Shown here: piece after piece, positions 7,428-16,080 of the stretch
Layout of the letters: each line of letters opens with the position of its first letter
Position numbering within the stretch: position 1 is the stretch's first letter
NCBI GenBank assembly: GCA_029933535.1
Contig: JAOZNZ010000005.1
Coordinates: forward strand, 1 to 21,740
Length of the DNA: 21,740 nt
Direction of reading: 5' to 3'
Source of the DNA: a bacterium
GTDB lineage: Bacteria > Auribacterota > UBA3054 > B51-G9
Program-made: the position numbers and the translations under genes
Notes under the pieces: generated by a model
Told to the model about the DNA's origin: nothing
The model's input: only the letters and a program-made list of their open reading frames with translations
The model's database searches: none

Positions 7428-9814
7428 TATTTTTTCCTGCCAAAGAATCCTAACGCTAATAAACAAACTATTGAAATAATTCCCGGTTCCGGAATTATTA
7501 TGTCTGCTATTTCAATGTTATTGCCGTTAATCGTCGGATTTTCCGGACCGGAATTTCCTATCGCATAAGACATGAAAATGGAACTCGCGTTACCATCTAT
7601 TATACCGGCCGTGAATAATATGTTTGTCTCTTCAGGGAATACTGTGCCAATGGCATTAACATTAACGGTAATGCTGTTAGCTGCGGCTCCTGAAATATCA
7701 AGTTTGCTATTTACATTAATTAAATCTGCCAGATAATAAGCACTAACTTCCCAATCATATATACTGCCGCTTTGCATTACAAGATTGCTTTGAACATACA
7801 TCGTGCCAACGCTGCTGCCGGGCGAAATTGTTGCTCCTGCAGGAATTGTTAAATCTCCGCTTACATCGCCTACAGTTGCTTCATCAGCAGCGAGAAATTT
7901 GCTTTCTCCGAGAGTGTTCAAAATAAGCGTGCCGCTTTCAACAACAGTTGGACCCGTATAATTACAAGTATTAGATAAAGTTAAAGTTTCGTAGCCAAGT
8001 TTTGTTAAACCACCATCAGAAGTTCCACCGAGTGCAGGGTCATGTAAAAATGGAACATTAACAATTCTTCCGCTCGCATTATTAACTTCAATTTTCGCTC
8101 CGCCTGCCTGAACAACATTAGAAAATCCTTGTCTTATCCAATCAGCAAGGCTGCCGGTCCAATCGCCCCACGGTCCGTCGGAAAAGATACCGCCATCATA
8201 ATACAAAGCTGAGCCTGAGCCTAATCCCGCGCTTTCACCGCCGGAATTATGAGCCGCCGCTGTTTTAAGAATCGAACCTGTTTTTAAATATATAGTTCCT
8301 ACATTGTTAGATTGTACAGAAGGATCAATTCCAACTCGTGTAACAAAAACTAGCGCTTCTGATTGATTATCGAAAATCACCGTTCCGGGCGCACCGCCTA
8401 TTCCCGGCATAAGTTCAAGGCCGCAATAAATATAAGAGTTTGAAACAACAGTTTCATTATTAATAAAAGAAATATATTTTGGACAAATGAGTGAGGAATC
8501 GTTTATTTTAAGTTGTCCGCCTTGAATTACAGTACTTTCCGAAGCAGATATTACTCCATCATTAATGAAAATTGTATCCCCGCCACTTACATTTCCGGGA
8601 ATAATAGACAAAGATGTAACGTCCTGCGAATAACTGTTCAAATTATACGTTAAACCAATATCACTTGTCCAATGATAAACATTCAATGTAAGATTAGTGT
8701 TTGGAAATTGTTGATCGTTTCCAATTTCAAATGTCCCTTGTGAAGCATAAGCACTAAGAATTGTTTTGCCTGAACGGGTATCAACTCCGTTAAGATAAAA
8801 AATTCTCGCGTGAGTTTCATGACCGCCCTGTACAAGAAGTTCAACAGACCCGGGACCGGAAAAAGCACCATTTTGAACAAAATAGTTTGACCCACCACCG
8901 TATTGTGAATATCTCGCGTCGGCAGCAAAATAAACATCACCGTTATTGGTAACATTACCGCCTTCAGTATGAAATGCTCCCAGAGCCGCAAAAACTCCAT
9001 TGCCTGCGAGGGACATATTATTTTCAAGAGTGGAAGTACCAACAGTCCCAATCACAAATTCTCCACCGCCATTCACGGTTATGTTACTGCCTTCTAAAGT
9101 AGCAGGATAGCTTAACCGAAGTTTCCCGCCGCTATTCGCGTTTATAGAAGAAGAACTTAGAACTGTGGGATTTGCAGGAACATCCGTTTCGGTCATGTTA
9201 AGCATTCCACCATCACCGATATTTAAAGTTTTGGTGTTAAAAGCGTCTTTTCTTAATCTGACAGTAGTTCCTGTTATAGTTACATCTGCATTTTGAAAAA
9301 CATCTTTGTTATTTATAATAATCTCAAAAATATCGTAAAGATTTACATTTCCGCTGATCGATTTCGGCGTTGCACCAATCATTAAAATTCCGGAAGTATG
9401 GTCGCCTTTTAATGTGAAACCATCGGTCCCATCAAGCCCGCATTGAATATCCAATCTGTTTGCAAAAACATCAATGATCGGACTGTCGCCGCCTGCATCT
9501 AAAGTAATATTAGTTGAAAGTTCATATCCTGCAACAGTCGGCCCCGGCAATTGTACTCTGGTATTTTTCAAATGAATTCCGCCGGCAATTATATTTTGAT
9601 TGTTGAAAATACCTACTGTGATTTTATCGTCAACGTATGTATTTGTGAAATAAGCGTTGTCGCCTGCGCCGTTCGGAATAACTCCGCCTGCCCACATGGC
9701 ATTGTTTGTCCATATTCCATCGCCATCGAAAGTCCATGAACCATTAGCCGCGAAAGCAGCTGTAGAAATAAGTACAGCGAACAATAGTGTTATGATAGTT
9801 GTAATTTTTTTCAT
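7427..9814 (-). CDS. PEP-CTERM autotransporter-type beta-strand repeat protein (795 aa), paralogue of 16081-18522
   Basis: Secreted surface protein. A Sec signal (MKKITTIITLLFAVLISTAA...AFA) covers residues 1-22. The body is a long right-handed beta-helix-like stretch rich in G, N, S and T. About residues 605-700 match the autotransporter-associated beta-strand repeat (GGLTKLGYETLTLSN, ESGTLILN, ATISPGSSVGT). The last 22 residues are a PEP-CTERM signal: IPEP, hydrophobic helix, GRKK. Such tails are processed by an exosortase in the membrane; none is encoded here. It shares ordered blocks with the 813-residue protein (TETDVPANP versus FQTDVPAEP; FNTKTLNIGDGG versus FNAKTITVGNLG), so the two are paralogues. 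The ATG at 9814 has a good ribosome site (AAAGGAGAC). The function beyond cell-surface display is unknown. Confidence 0.93.
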   Translation of the reverse strand: MKKITTIITLLFAVLISTAAFAANGSWTFDGDGIWTNNAMWAGGVIPNGAGDNAYFTNTYVDDKITVGIFNNQNIIAGGIHLKNTRVQLPGPTVAGYELSTNITLDAGGDSPIIDVFANRLDIQCGLDGTDGFTLKGDHTSGILMIGATPKSISGNVNLYDIFEIIINNKDVFQNADVTITGTTVRLRKDAFNTKTLNIGDGGMLNMTETDVPANPTVLSSSSINANSGGKLRLSYPATLEGSNITVNGGGEFVIGTVGTSTLENNMSLAGNGVFAALGAFHTEGGNVTNNGDVYFAADARYSQYGGGSNYFVQNGAFSGPGSVELLVQGGHETHARIFYLNGVDTRSGKTILSAYASQGTFEIGNDQQFPNTNLTLNVYHWTSDIGLTYNLNSYSQDVTSLSIIPGNVSGGDTIFINDGVISASESTVIQGGQLKINDSSLICPKYISFINNETVVSNSYIYCGLELMPGIGGAPGTVIFDNQSEALVFVTRVGIDPSVQSNNVGTIYLKTGSILKTAAAHNSGGESAGLGSGSALYYDGGIFSDGPWGDWTGSLADWIRQGFSNVVQAGGAKIEVNNASGRIVNVPFLHDPALGGTSDGGLTKLGYETLTLSNTCNYTGPTVVESGTLILNTLGESKFLAADEATVGDVSGDLTIPAGATISPGSSVGTMYVQSNLVMQSGSIYDWEVSAYYLADLINVNSKLDISGAAANSITVNVNAIGTVFPEETNILFTAGIIDGNASSIFMSYAIGNSGPENPTINGNNIEIADIIIPEPGIISIVCLLALGFFGRKK

Positions 9815-9835
9815 TTTGTCTCCTTTTGTTTAAGT

Positions 9836-9913
9836 GTTAGTTAGTTAGGAAATTTCTCTTGCGATTTTTAAAAATCGCAAAATAAATTTAGCATGTTTTT
9901 GTTTGGCTTATGA
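9836..9913 (-). promoter_or_regulatory. Shared PEP-CTERM leader, copy A, with perfect 22-base palindrome
   Basis: Bases 9836-9858 are identical to 13580-13602, and 9882-9913 (32 bases) are identical to 13625-13656. Between them lies a perfect palindrome (TTGCGATTTTT / AAAAATCGCAA, 9859-9880), where the other copy has an unrelated GC-rich hairpin. The block lies in the 5' region of the gene starting at 9814, 22-99 bases upstream of the ATG. It is probably a leader RNA structure or regulatory site. Confidence 0.75.
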
Positions 9914-10002
9914 TTATAGATTTGTCGCTTGGCCCAGGCATACGCCGGGTTAAAAGGTCCAAGCGACGTACCTTCCTTTTCGAGCGGTGTGTAATTAGTC
10001 AT
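9868..10002 (-). other. 44-codon open frame in a duplicated spacer, doubtful gene
   Basis: ATG 10002 to TAA 9868 encodes a peptide containing YTPLEKEGTSLGPFNPAY and HKPNKNMLNLF. It spans the 9924-9967 hairpin and part of the shared leader. The corresponding frame in the other spacer starts with the same ATGACT (13724) but stops after 13 codons, and its later part again reads HKPNKNMLNL. No Shine-Dalgarno precedes either ATG convincingly here. More likely spacer repeat DNA than a gene. Confidence 0.2.
9924..9967. repeat. Imperfect 12-base inverted repeat in spacer
   Basis: GTCGCTTGG at 9924-9932 pairs perfectly with CCAAGCGAC at 9959-9967, extending to 11 of 12 pairs, with a smaller inner near-palindrome (cccaggca / tacgccggg). 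It lies 55-98 bases after the stop of the 1174-residue gene. No T-run follows, so it looks like a repeat element rather than a classical terminator. Confidence 0.6.
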
Positions 10003-10021
10003 TAAATTTTTAATCATAAAA

Positions 10022-13000
10022 TTATCTACCGATTCTAAATTTATTTTTACTTTTCCAGAAAAAAAGTAAAAATAAATTTCCAATAATCCATATCCCTATT
10101 GGTTCCGGTATCCCTGTCCCTGTCAGCGTTACTTCAACAACTCCGTTAGTCCCGCTGCCGGTAAGATAAAGAGTGTTTGAATAATCTATTTCTTCGTCAG
10201 GTTGAAACATTACCTCAATTGTGTCAGGGAATTCTTGAGTTGAATAATAATAATTTGTGGAAACACTAAAGAAACTATCTACGGTCGCAAAACTGACATT
10301 GCCTGAAACAACTCCGCTGCCAACATTAAAAATATCAAGACTCATAGATTTGCTTCCGCTTACAACAACTTCCCCGAAATCAAGAGCTTCAACAACATCT
10401 ATTTCAGGTTCGGGTACATCTTTCAGATAACTGCTGAATCCGTAAAGAAAATAATCCATATTAGGTTTCGGAGTAAATGTAAACGTGAACGTTCCATCAC
10501 TGCCTGCTGTATATTCGTATTCAATTATTTGCCCCTTATCCGGATCTGCATTTTCGTCAACTTCAAAAACTCCGCCATCACTGCCGGAAAGATAAGAAAT
10601 TCTGGCATTGACGGTTGCAAATGGATAGCCGTAAATATTCAAAATATTTACTGAATCAGGAATAAGATTTGACAATGTAACACCTACTGAAGAACTCCAC
10701 CCATAAATTCCGCCTTCTAGAATTTTTCCACTATCACCTGCGAAAGGTGCATCTTGACTCCACCATGCCATTAAACCATTAGCGCCGAAAAGCGACCAGT
10801 TTGTTCCGCTGGCTGCCGAATAAGTATCGGGAGTAAGCCAGTTAGTCGCTAAACCGGAACCTATAAAGTCAAGCGAATTAACGAAAACATTTTCATCTAA
10901 ATTAATATTTACCGCGTGAGTAAAATCGGCAACTGAATTACTTAAACCTATCCAGGTATCGTCATCATTTTCCCATGTTCTCGTGGAAAATTTTGCTTTA
11001 ATAATAGAAACTTTCAAATCATCAAAAATACTGTCACCGCCATAATTATACAGTGTAATATAATTTCCATCAAATCCACTTGCTTTTTCATAAGCATAAA
11101 AAAATCCCCAGCGATTAAAATTTGTGTCCGCATCAGGTATGAATTGTCTCCTTAATATAATCGGAGAATCGTTTACAGTCATTGCAATATAAGCAAGTTC
11201 ATTTTCAAAGTCTGCTGTAGAAGCCGTAAGCAGAACATGAAGTTCGCTTGATTTTATAATATCGTTGGTAAAAGTACCTACTAATGTGCTGCTGTTGTAA
11301 ACATCATATATCCCGCTTCCACCACCATAAAAAATTACTCCGAATCCTCCCGCACTGTTTGCAGGCAGATTTTGTGAAGTTTTGCCAAACGTTACCGCTG
11401 CACCGTTTACACTCGGCTTTATTTTTACATCTACCATAAAATTGGTGGATTCTTCAAAACTCCAGTTCGGTGAACAAGCTGAACCGGCATCGCTCAATGT
11501 CAGCTCATTTGGATTGGCTGCTCCATCCCCTATTACTGTTGTACCTGTAAAAGAATAGTCAACCGGAATTACTCTGCCATACTGTCTTCCGCTTGCCGTA
11601 TAATCTTTATTTACATTCCCGCTACCGGAAACATTATTAAAAGTATCATAAAAATAGAACGGAGAATTAGAATCTCTTTCTGTACGGAAACTCGTTGGAA
11701 CCGACCATTCACTCCAGGCATTTTTATCATTTCTATACCTTACTCTCCAATAATTTGTTAAGCCAAGTACTGAAGTCGGTACTTCAATGCTTGTAGCATT
11801 GGTATTTATTTCGCCGGTGTCCCAAGTCATTGAGCTGAAATTAGTTTTGTCATCTATCTGCCACTGAATTGAAATCATTGACCAACTGCCCGGATCAGAA
11901 TATGCCGATCCTTCTAAAGTTACAGGAAAATCAACCATTGCATCATCAACAGGAAGTTGATTTACAGGTGTATCCGGACCGGTAGAATCAGTGCTGAATC
12001 CCATCGCGTAATCGCCGAATTCACTCCATCCGTTTGTGTTACCGGCTTTTACCCAATAATAATAATCAAGATTAACTGTTGCTGTTGTATCATCAAAAGC
12101 GTTGGTCGTTAATTCCGGAGAAACAGTAATAGCTGTACTGCTGTCTGCAGTTGTGTTTCGATAGACTTGATATTTATCCGCGCCGTCAACATTATCCCAG
12201 ATTACAGCAATTTTATCTGAATAAGTTCCCTGTGAAGCGGAAATATTACCCACAGGCGGTCCGGCGGATTCCTCATTACTGAAAGCATAATAATGCCAGC
12301 CGGCATTAACTGCTGTTGACAAAGCTATAGAAAAAACACCATTCGATGGCGCTGTATAATAATATTTTACTAGCTTGCCAGAAGGCCCGGAAACATTTTG
12401 ATTAAGTATTACCATTGCTGACTCGCTATCTCCGGGAGCAAAAAAAGATTCGCGTAAACCTGCTCCATAACCGCGATTATAAAGCGTGAATGCGTAAGTT
12501 TGCCCACCAACAAGATTCGATAAAATTATCGCACTTGACTGCGCATAACCTTCGTAAATAAAATCACTGACAAGATTTGCACTATCACCGCTTATTGTCG
12601 TTCCGCCGACAGAAAGTGTCTGGAAATTATTATTTCCAAAACCATTTATCATTGACCAGCCTGTGCCGTTATAATTTGAACTGCTGCCGGTAAAATTCAC
12701 TCCATTGATTACAACATCGGAATCCGCTCCAAGATTAATTGTATGCGTATAAGTTTTACCGGAAGAAATCTTTGAACTCGCATCATCTGTCCAGTCATAT
12801 TCAAAAAACTTGGATTTTGTAGCAGTGATAGTAAAATTATCTACAACAGACGTACTTCCACCATCCAAATTGAACAATCCGATATAATTATTGTCAAATC
12901 CGGAATTGCCTCTATAGATGAAAGGATTACCTGTACCATTGCTTACAACAGCTCCAAGTCTGATAGGCTGACCATTAATAAAAATGGCGGCTGTAGCGCT

Positions 13001-13546
13001 TGAACTGTCGTCCATTGAATATGAGACAAGCACATGATAGGGCGGATTAAGCATCCCTGCCACCGGGAATTCTCCCTGATGTACTCCGTCATCAAAAATA
13101 CCACATGCCGCTCCTCCTCTTAAAATAACTCCCATTCCGCTGGGTTCATTTACCCATAAGTTTTGGACGTCTCTGCCAAAACTAACAGACAACCACCAGC
13201 CTCCAGCGGCTTGAGGCGGCTTTACAACATCAAATTCAACTGTGTAATTGTCAGACTCCATGAAAGTGTCATTCGGGCTGCACGCAGCCTGATTCTCTAT
13301 GAACATAAGCTGATCAGGATATGTTGCCGAACTGCCGACTTCCGTTATTGTTCCGACAACATCTTTTATCGCATAATCAATAGGTGCAAGAGTGCCGAAT
13401 TGTCTGCCAACCGCATTGGTATCTGTATTAACATCACCGACAGAAGAGATGTTATTAAATGTGTCCCGGAGAACTGTCTCCGCATTAGCAAACATTGCCG
13501 GGAAGATTGATAACACAATCGTTAAAAAGATAATTTGTTTTTTCAT
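10022..13546 (-). CDS. Large PEP-CTERM surface protein with internal duplication and FN3-like domains (1174 aa)
   Basis: Secreted and probably exosortase-sorted. Signal peptide 1-22 (MKKQIIFLTI...ANA). Module A (about 26-245) starts LRDTFNN and contains ACSPN; module B (250-425) ends in a YAFSNEES-type segment. An FN3-like domain lies at about 433-520 (IAVIWDNVDGADKYQVYRNT, YYYWVKAGN) and a second at 525-622 (TNYWRVRYRNDKNAWSEW). Modules A and B then recur: A2 630-850 (FYDTFNNVSG, ACSPNWSFEES) and B2 855-1040. A Hydin/DUF1573-like beta domain follows at about 1047-1145 (LDFGEVVVSGSKS). The tail from about 1147 is IPEP, a hydrophobic helix, then KSKNKFRIGR. The ribosome site AAAGGA lies seven bases before ATG 13546. 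The duplicated A modules resemble lectin/LamG-like jelly rolls, but I cannot assign a ligand. Confidence 0.92.
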   Translation of the reverse strand: MKKQIIFLTIVLSIFPAMFANAETVLRDTFNNISSVGDVNTDTNAVGRQFGTLAPIDYAIKDVVGTITEVGSSATYPDQLMFIENQAACSPNDTFMESDNYTVEFDVVKPPQAAGGWWLSVSFGRDVQNLWVNEPSGMGVILRGGAACGIFDDGVHQGEFPVAGMLNPPYHVLVSYSMDDSSSATAAIFINGQPIRLGAVVSNGTGNPFIYRGNSGFDNNYIGLFNLDGGSTSVVDNFTITATKSKFFEYDWTDDASSKISSGKTYTHTINLGADSDVVINGVNFTGSSSNYNGTGWSMINGFGNNNFQTLSVGGTTISGDSANLVSDFIYEGYAQSSAIILSNLVGGQTYAFTLYNRGYGAGLRESFFAPGDSESAMVILNQNVSGPSGKLVKYYYTAPSNGVFSIALSTAVNAGWHYYAFSNEESAGPPVGNISASQGTYSDKIAVIWDNVDGADKYQVYRNTTADSSTAITVSPELTTNAFDDTTATVNLDYYYWVKAGNTNGWSEFGDYAMGFSTDSTGPDTPVNQLPVDDAMVDFPVTLEGSAYSDPGSWSMISIQWQIDDKTNFSSMTWDTGEINTNATSIEVPTSVLGLTNYWRVRYRNDKNAWSEWSVPTSFRTERDSNSPFYFYDTFNNVSGSGNVNKDYTASGRQYGRVIPVDYSFTGTTVIGDGAANPNELTLSDAGSACSPNWSFEESTNFMVDVKIKPSVNGAAVTFGKTSQNLPANSAGGFGVIFYGGGSGIYDVYNSSTLVGTFTNDIIKSSELHVLLTASTADFENELAYIAMTVNDSPIILRRQFIPDADTNFNRWGFFYAYEKASGFDGNYITLYNYGGDSIFDDLKVSIIKAKFSTRTWENDDDTWIGLSNSVADFTHAVNINLDENVFVNSLDFIGSGLATNWLTPDTYSAASGTNWSLFGANGLMAWWSQDAPFAGDSGKILEGGIYGWSSSVGVTLSNLIPDSVNILNIYGYPFATVNARISYLSGSDGGVFEVDENADPDKGQIIEYEYTAGSDGTFTFTFTPKPNMDYFLYGFSSYLKDVPEPEIDVVEALDFGEVVVSGSKSMSLDIFNVGSGVVSGNVSFATVDSFFSVSTNYYYSTQEFPDTIEVMFQPDEEIDYSNTLYLTGSGTNGVVEVTLTGTGIPEPIGIWIIGNLFLLFFWKSKNKFRIGR

Positions 13547-13579
13547 TTTGTTTCCTTTTGTTTTTTGGTTAGTTTTTTG

Positions 13580-13656
13580 GTTAGTTAGTTAGGAAATTTC
13601 TCCCGGGGCGCTTGCGCGCTCGGGATAAATTTAGCATGTTTTTGTTTGGCTTATGA
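13580..13656 (-). promoter_or_regulatory. Shared PEP-CTERM leader, copy B, with GC-rich hairpin
   Basis: The flanks 13580-13602 and 13625-13656 are identical to those of copy A at 9836-9913. The insert 13603-13624 is GC-rich (cccggggcgc...gcgcgctcggg) and folds as a hairpin with one bulge and one wobble pair. It lies 34-110 bases before ATG 13546. The same flanks around different palindromes suggest that fold rather than sequence matters, or that small palindromes insert or exchange at one site. Confidence 0.75.
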
Positions 13657-13751
13657 CTCAAATATTTTTCTTGTTTCTAATGTCAGTATTCTAATTTTTC
13701 CTTGTCTCGTGTTAAAGTAGTCATATAATTTCCTTTACAATCATAAAATTA
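13657..13751. other. Spacer related to 9914-10028, remnant of duplicated intergenic DNA
   Basis: On the minus strand both spacers begin near the preceding stop with ATAATTTTATGATT, then share ATGACTA and ACAC segments, and later the 32-base leader block. Copy B lacks the 9924-9967 hairpin. A 13-codon frame (13724-13683, with AAAGGA six bases before the ATG) is present but not conserved in length. Nothing else is recognisable. Confidence 0.5.
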
Positions 13752-15863
13752 TTACACCTGTGATAATTTTAATTTTATTTTTCCTAAAAATAAAATTAAA
13801 ATTCCTACGATCAATAACAACGCCGGTTCAGGTATCGGAAAATTTGTTACTGCAAGATTATCTAATTTCACTTGCGGGCCTGCTGCATCCCATAATTTTA
13901 CACCTAAATCAAACGCAAGATGGTCGCCCGTTAAATCTTCAGGTGTACTAAAAGTAAAAGTATGTGAAATTAATGGATCGTTCGCCGAAGGATTTAATAC
14001 ATTAGTAAAAAGCATCCCGCTTGCCCATTCTGAATCAAGCCAAATTCCCGAACCATTGACATTTTCAACATTATTATCATCTATAGGACAAATAAATCTG
14101 CTTTCATTGCCAAAATATCTTGCATGACCAAGTCCGACTTTAATTGTTCTTAAATCCCACTCCGGCATGCTGTAAGAATCAAATGTTATAGTATAAATTT
14201 TATCAGGTTGAAGCTTTACTCCCGGAAAGGTTTGAACACATCCATATGCACTATTAAAATAAGCACATTGCCCGGAAAGCGGAGGAACTACATCCGCGTT
14301 AATAACCCCGCAGCCTGAATTGTTCCAATTAGAGATTTCATCCAAAGCGGTATCCGGAGCAATTACCGGAGAATCAAATGTTCCGTTAATAACATCAGGC
14401 TGCATAATTCTGTTTCTTGGATAATTAGTAACTCTGACGTTATCAACAAAGACTTGAATTCCTGAAGAATCCCAAATATCCACTGTTAAATCATCTATAA
14501 GATTGTTTCCAACAATATTTGAAACCGGTGTGTCAAACATCAAAGTGTGAGTAATTGAAGGATCATTAGCCGCAGGACCTTTTTCGGTGTTAAATCTACC
14601 GCCACCTGACCAGAAATCGCCTATCCACGTTCCGCTGCTCATTGCAAAATTTTCTACATTTGTATTTTGTATTACAGCGTACGGAATATTGTCCTTTCCA
14701 AACATAATTCCTGCATGAATCGTTCGCGGAGTTGCAGATGCAGCAGTTGTGTAAGCATCAAAAGTAAGCTGATAAGTAGTGTTGGGTTGTAGTTTTGTAT
14801 CCGGCAAAGACTGAATCAAGTAGGAACCGCCACCATTATACCAGGCAACCTGACCTGCCATTGGTTCTATCATACCCCCGCCACGCTGTATTCTGTTTAT
14901 TCCGCCGCAGTTCCAGTCGTGCACAACATTTGTTACAGTATTCAAAGGCAGCACAGGCGACTCGAAGCCCGGATTTTTCAATGGGGGCATAGGTTCATAT
15001 TTAAAATTAGATTTTCTTACATTGTCAAACGTATCGCGAATTTCATTTGTCATCCCGATAGCAAGATAAACATCATATTGATATGTAATATTATTAGTAA
15101 TCGCAAAACTTTGTATAGGAGCAAAATAAGAACAGCCGCTACCTTCATTTCCGCTGCCGGCAATCCAATAACGCGTTTGAAAAGTTGTGCCCGGAGTATA
15201 AACCCCCATACCCCAGCCGCTGTTATTTACATAAGCCGACCATTGCTCATACCTGTGGTCATATCCGTTCGATCCTCCCGGCTGAAAATTTGTAAGCGAA
15301 CCTTCAGTCCATGACATCGGACCATTATAAAAAGTTAATCTGGTGTATTGCGCGTCAAGAAAAACAGCAGGAAGTTCCTGATGTCTTATAACACCGTTGC
15401 TCGGTCCTGTGTAAGTCATCTTAAAAATAATATGAGCTACATTTCCGGTAAGCTCAATCCATTCTTCCATGACTACATTTGTAAGCAATTCCTGACCAGC
15501 CCAGTTCCTGGGATTGGATTTCGCGTAAATTTTATTGTTTTCATTCGAAAATACAAGAAGTTTCGGCTTGTACCCCTGCCAACTGCCGCCCTGAACAGGA
15601 TTCCATACCCAGTTACCATGCGGCCACCACGACCCATCAGGCCAGCCGTAATATGACTGTTGGATTTCTCTTCCGGCATCCATATAATTAATAAAATTTA
15701 TTTCGGGAGAAATTTCGGAAAAGTGGCCTATCACGGCACCATAATTTGTTATAACGCCAAGCTTTACTTCGCTATTTTGAATATAAGACCATTTTTCATC
15801 CGGCAACCCAAAAGAAATACTTATGATAAAAATTGCAACAATAAATATTATTATTTTATTCAT
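13752..15863 (-). CDS. PEP-CTERM protein with N-terminal aromatic-rich beta domain and two carbohydrate-binding-like domains (703 aa)
   Basis: Secreted surface protein. Signal peptide 1-19 (MNKIIIFIVAIFIISISFG). Residues about 22-285 form one domain rich in Trp and Tyr with a striking block at 58-96: NYMDAGREIQQSYYGWPDG, then WVWNPVQGGSWQG. I do not recognise it by name; it recalls beta-sandwich domains of carbohydrate-active proteins. Two homologous domains follow (about 295-480 and 490-677), each with NPGFESPV/NGTFDSPV, LQPNTTYQLTFDAY/LQPDKIYTITFDSY, ANDPSITHT/ANDPLISHT and a closing VDNVRVTN/LDNLAVTN strand. This is typical of CBM4/9- or DUF642-like jelly rolls. PEP-CTERM tail from about 677: IPEP, helix, GKIKLKLSQV. 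No Shine-Dalgarno is visible; ATG 15863 is chosen for the signal peptide. A role in polysaccharide binding or breakdown is inference. Confidence 0.92.
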   Translation of the reverse strand: MNKIIIFIVAIFIISISFGLPDEKWSYIQNSEVKLGVITNYGAVIGHFSEISPEINFINYMDAGREIQQSYYGWPDGSWWPHGNWVWNPVQGGSWQGYKPKLLVFSNENNKIYAKSNPRNWAGQELLTNVVMEEWIELTGNVAHIIFKMTYTGPSNGVIRHQELPAVFLDAQYTRLTFYNGPMSWTEGSLTNFQPGGSNGYDHRYEQWSAYVNNSGWGMGVYTPGTTFQTRYWIAGSGNEGSGCSYFAPIQSFAITNNITYQYDVYLAIGMTNEIRDTFDNVRKSNFKYEPMPPLKNPGFESPVLPLNTVTNVVHDWNCGGINRIQRGGGMIEPMAGQVAWYNGGGSYLIQSLPDTKLQPNTTYQLTFDAYTTAASATPRTIHAGIMFGKDNIPYAVIQNTNVENFAMSSGTWIGDFWSGGGRFNTEKGPAANDPSITHTLMFDTPVSNIVGNNLIDDLTVDIWDSSGIQVFVDNVRVTNYPRNRIMQPDVINGTFDSPVIAPDTALDEISNWNNSGCGVINADVVPPLSGQCAYFNSAYGCVQTFPGVKLQPDKIYTITFDSYSMPEWDLRTIKVGLGHARYFGNESRFICPIDDNNVENVNGSGIWLDSEWASGMLFTNVLNPSANDPLISHTFTFSTPEDLTGDHLAFDLGVKLWDAAGPQVKLDNLAVTNFPIPEPALLLIVGILILFLGKIKLKLSQV

Positions 15864-15885
15864 ATAGTAATCAAAACTTTATAAT

Positions 15886-15917
15886 AAAGCAGCGACAGCA
15901 AATGCCGCCGCTGCTTT
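15886..15917 (-). terminator. Stem-loop, possible terminator of the 16081-18522 gene
   Basis: AAAGCAGCG (15886-15894) pairs perfectly with CGCTGCTTT (15909-15917), a nine-base-pair stem with a 14-base loop. On the minus strand it ends TTTATTAT, a weak T-rich tail. It lies about 160 bases after the stop at 16081 and only 22 bases before the next start, so it could also be a leader structure of the 13752-15863 gene. Confidence 0.4.
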
Positions 15918-16010
15918 CAATCAAACCAAAGGAGAACGGTTGATTTTTTTTTGAACTTTTGGAGTGCAGGAATAAAGAGTTTTCTCGTAAGAGGAAATTC
16001 ATTTACTGCG

Positions 16011-16030
16011 CGTCCCGAGCCCTCGGGACG
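16011..16030. repeat. Perfect nine-base-pair hairpin in spacer
   Basis: CGTCCCGAG-cc-CTCGGGACG. There is no T-run on either side. A similar CCCGAG/CTCGGG stem occurs at 21710-21730. Confidence 0.6.
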
Positions 16031-16044
16031 ATATTCCCTCATAT

Positions 16045-16076
16045 AATCCATTATTCCACTAATCCACTAATCCATC
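16045..16076. repeat. Eight-base-period tandem repeat after the stop of the 813-aa gene
   Basis: Four units: aatccatt, attccact, aatccact, aatccatc. They end four bases from the stop codon at 16081. With 7323-7427 and 19943-20022 this is the third tandem array sitting directly behind a stop codon in this window. Confidence 0.75.
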
Positions 16077-16080
16077 CTTT

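Noticed and set aside
9859..9924. Further AraC-type sites (AAAATCGC in the palindrome, CAAATC at 9919-9924) upstream of the 795-aa gene.
   Set aside because: Partial matches only and spacing not a multiple of the 21-base pattern; expected by chance in AT-rich DNA.
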